This document shows positions 15,031 to 22,008 of a stretch of 31,086 bases of DNA, in pieces (the first letter of the stretch is position 1; each line of letters starts with the position of its first letter). The DNA comes from CAZVBV01 sp964509975 (GTDB lineage: Bacteria; Patescibacteriota; Gracilibacteria; UBA4473): positions 1 to 31,086 of the forward strand of contig CAZDZO010000014.1 in the NCBI GenBank assembly GCA_964509975.1. Reading direction: 5' to 3'. Below the pieces are notes generated by a model. The model had not been told where the DNA came from. It worked only from the letters and a program-made list of their open reading frames with translations, and searched no databases. The translations under genes and the position numbers were made by a program.

Positions 15031-15681
15031 ATGGGAAAAAAAGTTTCACCACATTCGCTCCGTATCGGAATCACTCGAAGCTGGGACTCTAAATGGTTCG
15101 CTGGCCGAGATTTTAAAGATAAATTCCTTCAAGATGTTGCTATTCGAAAATTCTTAGAAGAAAAATTAAAACCTGCAGGAGTGGCAAAAGTGGAAATTCA
15201 CAGAAGCTCCGGAAAAATTACGACTATTATATACGCTGCAAAACCAGGCCTTGTTATTGGACGAGGAGGCGAGGCTATCTCCGAGCTTTCAAAAGAACTT
15301 GGGAAAAAATTCAATGATGTTTTCGAAGTTTCTGTTCAAGAAGTCCGAAAACCAGACGGAAATGCACAACTTATTGCCCAATCTATTGCTGATCAAATAG
15401 AGCGACGTTTTCCATACCGACGTGTTGCTAAAATGGCGGTTGATCGAGCCAAAGACGCTGGCGTAAAAGGAGTTAAGATTGCAATTGCTGGACGACTAAA
15501 TGGCGTTGATATTGCACGACGAGAAGAGTATACGCATGGAACGGTTCCACTACATACGCTCCGAGCAAATATTGATTACGCTACCGCAACCGCTCCTACA
15601 ACTTATGGTTCTATTGGGATTAAAGTGTGGGTGTATCACGGATTGGTATTCAAAAACGACAAACTCAACCCACTTGGGTAA
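15031..15681 (+). CDS. rpsC: 30S ribosomal protein S3
   Basis: A 216-aa S3, part of the mRNA entry helicase site. It begins MGKKVSPHSLRIGITRSWDS. The KH domain has GLVIGRGGEAISEL (about residues 69-82), and the C-terminal domain has RRVAKMAVDRAKDAGVKGVK, IAGRLNGVDIARREEY, TVPLHTLRANIDYA and TYGSIGIKVWVYHG. It is the last gene before the cluster is interrupted: a repeat and an opposite-strand gene follow instead of rplP. It is a little shorter than E. coli S3 (233 aa). Confidence 0.97.
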   Translation: MGKKVSPHSLRIGITRSWDSKWFAGRDFKDKFLQDVAIRKFLEEKLKPAGVAKVEIHRSSGKITTIIYAAKPGLVIGRGGEAISELSKELGKKFNDVFEVSVQEVRKPDGNAQLIAQSIADQIERRFPYRRVAKMAVDRAKDAGVKGVKIAIAGRLNGVDIARREEYTHGTVPLHTLRANIDYATATAPTTYGSIGIKVWVYHGLVFKNDKLNPLG

Positions 15682-15694
15682 GAAAAAGAACCCC

Positions 15695-15786
15695 CTCATT
15701 CCCCTGAAGAGGGGAACCCAGTCAATTAAAGAGTTCCTTAAAAAAGGAATTTATTTTAACTAGGTTCCTGCCTTCGCAGGAATGAG
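15695..15786. repeat. MITE-like palindromic repeat, copy 2
   Basis: The ends are a perfect 8-bp inverted repeat, CTCATTCC and GGAATGAG. The left hairpin is TTCCCCT-GAAG-AGGGGAA (15699-15716), the centre TTCCTT/AAGGAA (15734-15749), and the right hairpin TTCCTGC-CTTC-GCAGGAA (15765-15782). The arms also match as ACCCAGT/ACTAGGT. No coding capacity. It lies between convergent rpsC and the pilin-like gene and may terminate both transcripts. Confidence 0.75.
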
Positions 15787-15795
15787 GAAGAGATA

Positions 15796-16308
15796 TTAGC
15801 TTGTCAGTTGAACTTGTATCAAATTCACAATAACCCATGCCAAGAAACTCACAATGAGTCCCGTCAACGCGTATTTAATCGTGTTTTTTGCCTTCTCTCG
15901 ATCATCGGTCACTCCACTAAGAATCATCTGGAATCCCGCATAGAGCAAGAATATCACCGCAATCGTTCCGGCTAACTTGGTGCAGAGATCAATAAGGTGG
16001 ATTATTAAAATTGGCAGATCCGAAAGCTGTACACACCCCCCTTTAATCTTGGTCCCAACATCTGTTATTGCCGCGATTTCTTTTTGATAGGTCGAAACAA
16101 ATATTTTCTTCTTTTCTTCAGGGTCTGTTTTGCTCTGCATTGCATCACGTGCTGCTTTTTCAGCCATTCCACACGTTTTCGTTTCATCCTCCGGTGCCAG
16201 AATAATTCCCCATTTTTTCTCTGGTGGATCCGGAGTTTTCGCCGTAACCGCATGATTCATCCCAAAAAGGACACAAGCGAGCACGAATCCAGTGACTATT
16301 TTTCTCAT
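15796..16308 (-). CDS. secreted two-TM pilin-like protein (TrbC/VirB2-type)
   Basis: A 170-aa protein with a signal peptide (residues 1 to about 23: MRKIVTGFVLACVLFGMNHAV-like, cleavage plausible after VTA). An extracytoplasmic charged segment has Cys46 and Cys92. Two membrane helices follow (about 98-130 and 144-166) with a short basic turn DDREKAKNTIKYALTG between them. This resembles the TrbC/VirB2 pilin-like proteins common in CPR genomes, but no other secretion gene is nearby. It lies on the opposite strand between rpsC and rplP, with its own promoter giving an almost leaderless transcript. Fold class likely, function unproven. Confidence 0.7.
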   Translation of the reverse strand: MRKIVTGFVLACVLFGMNHAVTAKTPDPPEKKWGIILAPEDETKTCGMAEKAARDAMQSKTDPEEKKKIFVSTYQKEIAAITDVGTKIKGGCVQLSDLPILIIHLIDLCTKLAGTIAVIFLLYAGFQMILSGVTDDREKAKNTIKYALTGLIVSFLAWVIVNLIQVQLTS

Positions 16309-16318
16309 ATTTATGCAA

Positions 16319-16347
16319 ATTGTACGGCCCGAAATTTCCTTTGTCGA
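16319..16347 (-). promoter_or_regulatory. promoter of the pilin-like gene
   Basis: Minus strand TCGACA (16347-16342), 17-nt spacer, TACAAT (16324-16319). The predicted start is only about 4 nt before ATG 16308. Confidence 0.6.
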
Positions 16348-16411
16348 GCCATTTTTCTTTTAGGGACAAAAAACACCTTCAAAAAAAGTCTTAAAAGTGG
16401 CGAAAAAGTGC

Positions 16412-16439
16412 TTGACAATAAACTTTTTATCCATAAAAT
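16412..16439 (+). promoter_or_regulatory. rplP promoter restarting the ribosomal cluster
   Basis: TTGACA (16412-16417), 16-nt spacer, TAAAAT (16434-16439), about 15 nt of leader before ATG 16461. It drives the second half of the cluster after the inserted gene. Confidence 0.7.
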
Positions 16440-16460
16440 CCGGCAGCTTTTTACCCCCAA

Positions 16461-16877
16461 ATGCTTCAACCAAAACGTACGAAGTTTCGAAAAATACATC
16501 GCCTTAGATCCCAGAGTAAAGGGGTCTCAACGCGAGGGACTACTATTACTTATGGTGAGATTGCTATCAAAGCCGTTTCTGGTGGAGAAGTTACTGCTCG
16601 TCAAATAGAGGCTGCTCGTCGAACTATCGCTCGAGCCGTAAAACGAGGAGGGAAGATCTGGATTCGTGTTTTTCCAGACAAAGTTTTGACTGCAAAAGGA
16701 GCGGAAGTTCCGATGGGATCCGGAAAAGGAGCCCCTGATAAATGGGTTACACAAATCCGTCCCGGAAAAATTATCTTTGAAATGGCAGGAGCTGAACCAG
16801 AACTTATGAAAGAAGCTCTTAAGCTTGCAACATACAAGCTTCCTGTGAACTGCAAGATTATTACCAACGAAATCTAA
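16461..16877 (+). CDS. rplP: 50S ribosomal protein L16
   Basis: A 138-aa L16, at the A-site side of the large subunit. Present are MLQPKRTKFRKIHR, VKRGGKIWIRVFPDK, the loop PMGSGKGAPDKWVTQIRPG and the C-terminal MKEALKLATYKLPVNCKII. Normal length. It starts the second ribosomal transcription unit from the promoter at 16412-16439. The usual direct rpsC-rplP linkage is broken by 779 bp. Confidence 0.97.
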   Translation: MLQPKRTKFRKIHRLRSQSKGVSTRGTTITYGEIAIKAVSGGEVTARQIEAARRTIARAVKRGGKIWIRVFPDKVLTAKGAEVPMGSGKGAPDKWVTQIRPGKIIFEMAGAEPELMKEALKLATYKLPVNCKIITNEI

Positions 16878-16880
16878 ACT

Positions 16881-17108
16881 ATGAAGATTCAAGAACTTCG
16901 CCAACTTACTCCAAAAAAACTCGCAAAAGAACTTGCGAAAGCTCGTCGTGACTTGGCAGTGGCTCAATTTTCTGTAAAAACAGGAAAGAATCAAAACGTA
17001 GCACAAATTAAAAAATTGCGACGACTGGTTGCCCAAACCCTTACACTTCTCAGCGCTCCGAACAAGAACGTTGAAGAAACCACTTCTAAGACACCTAAAA
17101 CCAAATGA
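16881..17108 (+). CDS. rpmC: 50S ribosomal protein L29
   Basis: A 75-aa L29, a two-helix protein beside the tunnel exit. It has MKIQELRQLTPKKLAKELAK, RRDLAVAQFSVKTGKNQNV and QIKKLRRLVAQTLTLL. A Thr/Lys tail of about 15 residues extends it past the usual 60-65. It follows rplP after 3 nt and overlaps rpsQ as ATGA. Confidence 0.93.
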   Translation: MKIQELRQLTPKKLAKELAKARRDLAVAQFSVKTGKNQNVAQIKKLRRLVAQTLTLLSAPNKNVEETTSKTPKTK

Positions 17109-17341
17109 TTATCAAAAAAGGAACGGTTGTGAAAGTATCAGGAAAAAAAACCGTAAAGGTTGAAGTAAACGAATACCGTGCACATCCTAAGTACAAAAAA
17201 CAATACCGAGTTACAAAGAACTTCCTCGTGCACAACGATGGACACGATGTAAAAGAAGGCGATAACGTGGTAATTACCCCATGTCGAAAACTTTCAAAAA
17301 TGAAGTCTTGGATGCTCATTGACCCAAAGAAACAACAATGA
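17105..17341 (+). CDS. rpsQ: 30S ribosomal protein S17
   Basis: A 78-aa S17, an OB-fold primary 16S binder. It shows KKGTVVKVSGKKTVKVEVNE, AHPKYKKQYRVTKNFLVHND, the motif VKEGDNVVITPCRKLSKMKSW, and no long tail. The start overlaps rpmC and the stop overlaps rplN, both as ATGA, so the three are translationally coupled. Confidence 0.95.
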   Translation: MIIKKGTVVKVSGKKTVKVEVNEYRAHPKYKKQYRVTKNFLVHNDGHDVKEGDNVVITPCRKLSKMKSWMLIDPKKQQ

Positions 17342-17706
17342 TTCAACACATGACCCGTCTTCGTGTTGCTGACAACACTGGTGCTAAATCAGTTATGTGT
17401 ATTAAGGTACTTGGAGGCTCTAAAAGACGCTACGCGCAAATCGGAGATGTTATCGTATGCTCTATCAAAGATGCTGCCCCAAAGGGAGTGGTAAAAAAGA
17501 AATCTGTTCAAAAGGCAGTTGTGGTTCGACAAATTAAACCAATTAAGCGGCCCGATGGGTCTTCTCTTCGTTTTGATGAAAACGCTGTTGTTATTATCAA
17601 TGAAGAAGGACAGCCAAAAGGAACGCGTGTATTTGGTCCTATTGCTCGTGAACTTCGAGCGAAGGGATATCAAAAAATTATTTCACTTGCCCCAGAGGTA
17701 CTCTAA
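17338..17706 (+). CDS. rplN: 50S ribosomal protein L14
   Basis: A 122-aa L14, forming an intersubunit bridge and contacting L19. It has LRVADNTGAKSVMCIKVLGG, IGDVIVCSIKDAAPKGVVKKK, the strand KAVVVRQIKPIKRPDGSSLRF, DENAVVIINEEGQPKGTRVFG-type ending and RELRAKGYQKIISLAPEVL. Exactly the family length. The start overlaps rpsQ by ATGA and rplX follows after 3 nt. Confidence 0.97.
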   Translation: MIQHMTRLRVADNTGAKSVMCIKVLGGSKRRYAQIGDVIVCSIKDAAPKGVVKKKSVQKAVVVRQIKPIKRPDGSSLRFDENAVVIINEEGQPKGTRVFGPIARELRAKGYQKIISLAPEVL

Positions 17707-17709
17707 ATC

Positions 17710-18063
17710 ATGAAAGTAAAAGTAAATGACACCGTTATGATTCTTGCGGGAAAAGACCGTGGAAAAACTGGAAAAATTACAAAAATTTCTGGAGAAAAAG
17801 TGTTTGTTCATGGTATAAATAAACACATTAAACACGTGAAGAAACAAGGAGAAACTGCTGGAGAACGAATTGAGTTCTTCGCTCCTATTCATATTTCAAA
17901 TGTAGCAATCGCTGATCCGAAATCTGGAAAACCAACACGAATCGGATACAAATTTGAAGGGAATCAAAAAGTACGTATTGCAAAAAAATCTGGCGAAACA
18001 ATCGCCCAAACAGCGAAAAAGAAAAAAGTCGCTTCAAAATCTGAAACCCCTGACAAAAAATAA
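17710..18063 (+). CDS. rplX: 50S ribosomal protein L24
   Basis: A 117-aa L24, an assembly initiator at the tunnel exit. The KOW motif is VMILAGKDRGKTGKITKI (residues about 9-26), followed by NKHIKHVKKQGETAGERIEF and the domain-end HISNVAIADPKSGKPTRIGY. The final 20 or so residues are Lys/Ser/Thr-rich and probably disordered, making it longer than many L24 proteins. It lies 3 nt after rplN and 2 nt before rplE. Confidence 0.95.
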   Translation: MKVKVNDTVMILAGKDRGKTGKITKISGEKVFVHGINKHIKHVKKQGETAGERIEFFAPIHISNVAIADPKSGKPTRIGYKFEGNQKVRIAKKSGETIAQTAKKKKVASKSETPDKK

Positions 18064-18065
18064 CG

Positions 18066-18641
18066 ATGGCAAAAGTGAAAACCTTATACGAACGATTTAA
18101 TACCGAGGGAAAAGAAAAACTCGGGAAAGAACTTGGTATCAAAAACCCAATGCAAATCCCGCAAATCGAAAAGGTTTGCATCAATATTGGAATGGGATCT
18201 TATTTGCAAAAGGTGGGCAGTAAGGATTTTTCTTTTGTTGAAGAAAATTTAAAACTTCTCTCTGGCCAAAAACCAATTATTCGAAGAGCTAAACTTTCTG
18301 TTTCGAACTTTAAACTTCGAGAAGGAAGTCCTGTTGGGATTTCTGTAACGCTTCGGGGAAAGAATGCGTACAATTTTATTGATAAACTTATTCATGTGGT
18401 GTACCCACGTGTACGAGATTTTCGTGGAGTAAAGAGGGGGATCTTCGACAAAAGCGGAAACTGTTCTGTTGGATTTCCTGATCACACAGTCTTCCCTGAA
18501 GCGGTCCAACCCGAGGATTCACGAAAAATTCACGGAGTAGAGGTAACGATTGTTACAACTGCTGACAACGTCGATCATGCTCGTGCATTACTCGAAAGTT
18601 TCGACTTTCCTTTCAAAAAACTTAACGCTCCTACAAGCTAA
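18066..18641 (+). CDS. rplE: 50S ribosomal protein L5
   Basis: A 191-aa L5, binding 5S rRNA and the P-site tRNA. Visible are LGIKNPMQIPQIEKVCINIG, the stretch GQKPIIRRAKLSVSNFKLRE with GSPVGISVTLRG, RVRDFRGVKRGIFDKSGN, and the C-terminal GVEVTIVTTADNVDHARALL. It is slightly longer than E. coli L5 (179 aa) at both ends. Two nt separate it from rplX. No Shine-Dalgarno. Confidence 0.96.
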   Translation: MAKVKTLYERFNTEGKEKLGKELGIKNPMQIPQIEKVCINIGMGSYLQKVGSKDFSFVEENLKLLSGQKPIIRRAKLSVSNFKLREGSPVGISVTLRGKNAYNFIDKLIHVVYPRVRDFRGVKRGIFDKSGNCSVGFPDHTVFPEAVQPEDSRKIHGVEVTIVTTADNVDHARALLESFDFPFKKLNAPTS

Positions 18642-18652
18642 ATTTTAAAAAC

Positions 18653-18877
18653 ATGGCCCGAAAAGCAATTGTTCACAAGTCTCGAAAATTCATGGATCGC
18701 GTCCTCCTTGCGAAAAAAGAAGGACGAAAAGTTCCTCTCTCAACACGTGCCTACAATCGTTGTAGTCTCTGTGGGCGACCGGCTGGATACATGCGAGATT
18801 TTGGTGTGTGCCGATGCTGCTTCCGTGAGCTCGCAGAAAAAGGTCAAGTTCCTGGTATTCGTAAATCTTCTTGGTAA
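18653..18877 (+). CDS. rpsN: 30S ribosomal protein S14, zinc-binding type
   Basis: A 74-aa S14 of the Zn-containing (type Z) class. Two CxxC pairs, Cys37/Cys40 (CSLCGRPAGYMRDFGV) and Cys53/Cys56 (CRCC), form the zinc ribbon, followed by FRELAEKGQVPGIRKSSW. It is longer than the common 61-aa form by a 13-residue basic N-terminal stretch. It begins 11 nt after rplE and is 4 nt from rpsH. Confidence 0.96.
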   Translation: MARKAIVHKSRKFMDRVLLAKKEGRKVPLSTRAYNRCSLCGRPAGYMRDFGVCRCCFRELAEKGQVPGIRKSSW

Positions 18878-18881
18878 AAAA

Positions 18882-19256
18882 ATGGTAGATCCTATTGCTG
18901 ACTTCCTGACTCGTATCCGAAACGCCCAAATGGCGCGAAAGACAGATGTTGTTATTCCTTACTCAAAGCAAAAAGAAGAAATTGCGCAAGTAATGAAGAA
19001 AAACGAATTCCTTGTGTCTGTAAAAAAAGACACTTCGGGAAAATTTCCAACACTTGTGCTTGAGCTTCCTGAAAAGAAACTCTCGCTAACGCGTGTTTCA
19101 AAATGCGGACAACGAATTTACACAAAAGCTGAAGAAATTCAAAAGGTGTGCAATGGATTCGGAATTGCCATCATTTCAACTTCACAAGGAATGATGACGG
19201 GGTATGCAGCCCGTTCAAAAGGTATTGGTGGAGAATTAATCTGTGAAATCAGCTAA
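18882..19256 (+). CDS. rpsH: 30S ribosomal protein S8
   Basis: A 124-aa S8, a central-domain 16S binder. It begins MVDPIADFLTRIRNAQMARK, and has VIPYSKQKEEIAQVMKKNEF and the C-terminal ISTSQGMMTGYAARSKGIGGE-like signature (GYAARSKGIGGELICEIS). The start at 18882 gives the canonical N-terminus; longer in-frame sequence overlaps rpsN. Length is slightly below the usual 130. Confidence 0.96.
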   Translation: MVDPIADFLTRIRNAQMARKTDVVIPYSKQKEEIAQVMKKNEFLVSVKKDTSGKFPTLVLELPEKKLSLTRVSKCGQRIYTKAEEIQKVCNGFGIAIISTSQGMMTGYAARSKGIGGELICEIS

Positions 19257-19258
19257 TC

Positions 19259-19813
19259 ATGTCAAGAATTGGAAAAATGCCGGTTCCAGTCCCAGAAAAA
19301 GTTGAGGTTCGCCTTGACGGAAATACTTTTGTGGCAAAAGGACCAAAGGGGGAACAAATCGTTCCATTTGAATCTGAATACGTTGCACTCGAAATCAAAG
19401 ACAACCAAGTAATTGTTACACGAAAGAATGACTCAAAATCTGCTCGCGCAAGACACGGTCTTTACCGAAATTTAGCACGAAATGCTATTGAAGGAGTCTC
19501 TCAAGGATTCTCAAAAACACTTGAAATCAAGGGAGTAGGATACCGAGCAATGCTCAAAGGAACTGAGCTCGAACTCAATCTTGGATTTTCTCATCCGATT
19601 AACTACAAGCTTCCAGAAGGCATTACAATCCAATTTGAAGAAAAAAGCCAAACAAACTTCACAGTTTCTGGAATTAACAAACAACTCGTTGGACAAGTTT
19701 CTGCTGAAATTCGTTCATTCCGACCACCAGAGCCCTACAAAGGAAAAGGGATTAAATACTCTGATGAACACATTGCTCGAAAAGCTGGTAAATCTGTTGC
19801 CAAAAAAGCCTAA
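19259..19813 (+). CDS. rplF: 50S ribosomal protein L6
   Basis: A 184-aa L6 with the two-repeat fold. It begins MSRIGKMPVPVPEKVEVRLD, has ARARHGLYRNLARNAIEGVS and GFSKTLEIKGVGYRAMLKG, and ends with the signature RPPEPYKGKGIKYSDE then a basic tail. It is 2 nt after rpsH and 3 nt before rplR. Confidence 0.97.
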   Translation: MSRIGKMPVPVPEKVEVRLDGNTFVAKGPKGEQIVPFESEYVALEIKDNQVIVTRKNDSKSARARHGLYRNLARNAIEGVSQGFSKTLEIKGVGYRAMLKGTELELNLGFSHPINYKLPEGITIQFEEKSQTNFTVSGINKQLVGQVSAEIRSFRPPEPYKGKGIKYSDEHIARKAGKSVAKKA

Positions 19814-19816
19814 ATC

Positions 19817-20158
19817 ATGAAAGCACAAGAAAAACAATTTCGAAAAGAATCCCGTGCAAACAGGACTCATGTCCGTGCTCGAATTTCTGGAGCCCCACGA
19901 TTGGTTGTGTGTCGATCTAACACAAATATCTACGCACAAATCGTAGACGATGCAGATGGAAAGGTTGTATGCGGAACTTCTGGATTAAAATTGAAAACAA
20001 CCGGCATTAAAGCCGCTGAAGCAGTTGGTACAAAAATTGCCGAACTCGCAAAAGTAAAAAAAATAAAAACCGTTGCTTTTGATCGCAACGGACACGCTTA
20101 TCATGGGAGCGTTAAAGCTCTCGCCGATGCCGCACGAAAGGGCGGTCTCAAATTTTAA
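19817..20158 (+). CDS. rplR: 50S ribosomal protein L18
   Basis: A 113-aa L18, a 5S rRNA binder. The basic N-terminus (FRKESRANRTHVRARI) is followed by GAPRLVVCRSNTNIYAQIVD, the middle AEAVGTKIAELAKVKKIKTV and the C-terminal signature FDRNGHAYHGSVKALADAAR. Length typical. It sits 3 nt after rplF and 10 nt before rpsE, with no Shine-Dalgarno. Confidence 0.96.
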   Translation: MKAQEKQFRKESRANRTHVRARISGAPRLVVCRSNTNIYAQIVDDADGKVVCGTSGLKLKTTGIKAAEAVGTKIAELAKVKKIKTVAFDRNGHAYHGSVKALADAARKGGLKF

Positions 20159-20168
20159 ACTGTAAAAA

Positions 20169-20960
20169 ATGACTGACGAAACCACGACTCCTGCTAAAGA
20201 AAAAGAAACTGCAACATCTGTGGCAGAAGAACCTGCAACCGAAAAGGTGAAGGAAGAACCGAAGGCAGAAGAGAAAAAAGCAGAACCGAGGAAAGATGAA
20301 AAACGAGGGGGGCGAGGAGGAGACCGACCACAACGAGGTGGACGACGCGGAGGGAACCGACGAAATCAACAAAAAGAACCCAAGGAATTTGAAGAAGCTA
20401 TTCTTCAAATCGATCGAGTGACCCGAGTAGTGTCCGGAGGACGACGACTCCGATTTCGAATTTCTGTTGTTATCGGAGACCAAAAAGGACGTGTGGGATT
20501 TGGTGTTGGAAAATCTGCAGAAGTTATGGTGGGAATCCAAAAAGCCGTTGCACAAGCAAAACGAAATTTGATTAATGTCCCAATCTTTAACGGAACCATT
20601 CCTCACGAGATGAACTCTACGTTTAAATCATCTCGAGTATTACTCTTTCCAGCGCCGGAAGGAAAAGGAGTGATTGCAGGAGGTGCGGTTCGACGAATAC
20701 TTGAACTTGCCGGAGTAAAGAACGTGCTCTCTAAGGTGCACGGATCACGAAACAAACTTAATGTTGCCGTAGCCACTATTCAAGCACTTCAAGGAATGCA
20801 AAACAAAGCTCCATATGGAACAGAAGTAAAAGAGGAAGACGTAAAAGAAGAGGTTGTGAAAGAAGAAGAAACTGAAGAAAAGACAGAAGCAAAAAAGGCT
20901 CCTGCAAAAAAACCAGTCGCAAAGAAAGCGCCTGAGAAGAAAACTCCTGCTAAAAAATAG
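20169..20960 (+). CDS. rpsE: 30S ribosomal protein S5 with long low-complexity tails
   Basis: S5 shapes decoding fidelity and the mRNA entry channel. The conserved core lies about residues 72-212: FEEAILQIDRVTRVVSGGRR, VVIGDQKGRVGFGVGKSAEV, NGTIPHEMNSTFKSSRVLLF, EGKGVIAGGAVRRILELAGV. The protein is 263 aa against about 166 normally. The extra N-terminal 70 residues are Glu/Lys-rich, then an RGG-rich segment (RGGRGGDRPQRGGRRGGNRR). The extra C-terminal 50 alternate Glu/Lys and Lys/Ala/Pro. The only ATG that opens this frame precedes the tail. rplO starts 2 nt after the stop, with no L30 gene between. Confidence 0.95.
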   Translation: MTDETTTPAKEKETATSVAEEPATEKVKEEPKAEEKKAEPRKDEKRGGRGGDRPQRGGRRGGNRRNQQKEPKEFEEAILQIDRVTRVVSGGRRLRFRISVVIGDQKGRVGFGVGKSAEVMVGIQKAVAQAKRNLINVPIFNGTIPHEMNSTFKSSRVLLFPAPEGKGVIAGGAVRRILELAGVKNVLSKVHGSRNKLNVAVATIQALQGMQNKAPYGTEVKEEDVKEEVVKEEETEEKTEAKKAPAKKPVAKKAPEKKTPAKK

Positions 20961-20962
20961 CC

Positions 20963-21403
20963 ATGAAATTACACGAACTTAAACCGAAACAGGCAAAAAA
21001 AGACCGGATCCGAAAGGGTCAGGGAAACGGCGGAAAAGGAACCTTTGCTGGACGAGGATGCAAAGGACAAAACTGTCGTGCCGGAGGAGGGGTTCGTAAA
21101 GGATTTGAAGGAGGACAAACTCCATTGATCCAACGAATGCCAAAGAAACGAGGATTCCGAAATCCAAATCGTGTTGAGACATTTGCGGTAAACATTGAAG
21201 TTATTGAGCATTTCTACAAAGACGGAGAAAAGGTAAATCTCGAAACACTTCTTGCACACAAAATTATCGGAAAGAATAATGGAAAAGTGAAGATTCTAGG
21301 AGAAGGAGCGCTGACCAAGAAACTTGAAATTGGCGCTGAACTCTTAATTTCAAAAACAGCGAAAGCCGCTATCGAGAAGGCTGGAGGAAAGGTTGCTGAA
21401 TAG
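20963..21403 (+). CDS. rplO: 50S ribosomal protein L15
   Basis: A 146-aa L15, a late assembly protein. It begins MKLHELKPKQAKKDRIRKGQ and has GNGGKGTFAGRGCKGQNCRA, GGGVRKGFEGGQTPLIQRMP, KRGFRN and the C-terminal EIGAELLISKTAKAAIEKAG. It directly follows rpsE because rpmD (L30) is absent. Downstream, secY is not adjacent as it is in most bacteria; a convergent orphan gene ends 7 nt past its stop. Confidence 0.96.
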   Translation: MKLHELKPKQAKKDRIRKGQGNGGKGTFAGRGCKGQNCRAGGGVRKGFEGGQTPLIQRMPKKRGFRNPNRVETFAVNIEVIEHFYKDGEKVNLETLLAHKIIGKNNGKVKILGEGALTKKLEIGAELLISKTAKAAIEKAGGKVAE

Positions 21404-21410
21404 AACTTTC

Positions 21411-21914
21411 TTACTGATACTGCTCCGCTATTGCTTCCTGTTCTGATCTATGTCTAAACTCGGCATTAGGGAAGCTTTTTTTTACAAGCTCTGAAAGAAT
21501 CTTTCTCAAAGCGTTTTCCTCGTCATAGCGAGAACTATCACTTCCTGCCATTCGAGGTTCATAAAATTTAATCCCCAAAATTTTCTCCGTTCCGTTTCGA
21601 AAAAGGAGCCTTAAAACACCTCCTTCACTTAGGATAACTGTTTTTACATTCTTTTTTAGTACGGGAGTCCCTATCTTACCCTCGAACTGAACCCCCTCTT
21701 CCGTAAACAAAAAACCAGTTATATCTTTCTGATTAACCCGCCTGTTTTCGTCTGTTGTTTCTTTGAAATCAATGGTACAAGAAAATCTTTTTTGAATATT
21801 CGTAACTGAAACAACTTCAACCCCATTTTCTTTTATTTGCAATACCCCCTCCTGGAGAGTTCTCTCGTTGAGGTCTACACGAAGCACATTTTCTTTGCTT
21901 TCTTCAATATACAT
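21411..21914 (-). CDS. hypothetical protein, soluble, beta-rich
   Basis: A 167-aa protein of no family I recognise. It has no signal peptide or membrane segment. Most of it alternates short hydrophobic strands (VLRVDLNERTL, GVEVVSVTNIQKRFSCTIDF, GVLRLLFRNGTEKILGIKF), suggesting a beta-rich fold; the last 40 residues (about 128-167) are helical and charged. One cysteine. The TATAC-rich region before ATG 21914 abuts the guaB promoter, and the stop is 7 nt from rplO's, so the gene fills the gap between two conserved units. Confidence 0.6.
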   Translation of the reverse strand: MYIEESKENVLRVDLNERTLQEGVLQIKENGVEVVSVTNIQKRFSCTIDFKETTDENRRVNQKDITGFLFTEEGVQFEGKIGTPVLKKNVKTVILSEGGVLRLLFRNGTEKILGIKFYEPRMAGSDSSRYDEENALRKILSELVKKSFPNAEFRHRSEQEAIAEQYQ

Positions 21915-21960
21915 ATCTTACCTCTTTTAGACTATTTCAAGGAAAATGTCAAATTTGAGA

Positions 21961-21989
21961 TTGACAATAAGAGCGCTCTTTGCTAGGGT
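21961..21989 (+). promoter_or_regulatory. guaB promoter with spacer palindrome
   Basis: TTGACA (21961-21966), a 17-nt spacer and TAGGGT (21984-21989). The spacer holds the perfect 12-bp palindrome AAGAGCGCTCTT (21969-21980), placed where a repressor would block polymerase. The predicted leader is about 13 nt. Confidence 0.6.
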
Positions 21990-22008
21990 TCACAAAATTT
22001 TCAAAAAC

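Noticed and set aside
15500..15763. A plus-strand 87-codon gene overlapping the rpsC end
   Set aside because: It is an out-of-frame shadow of rpsC running into the palindromic repeat.
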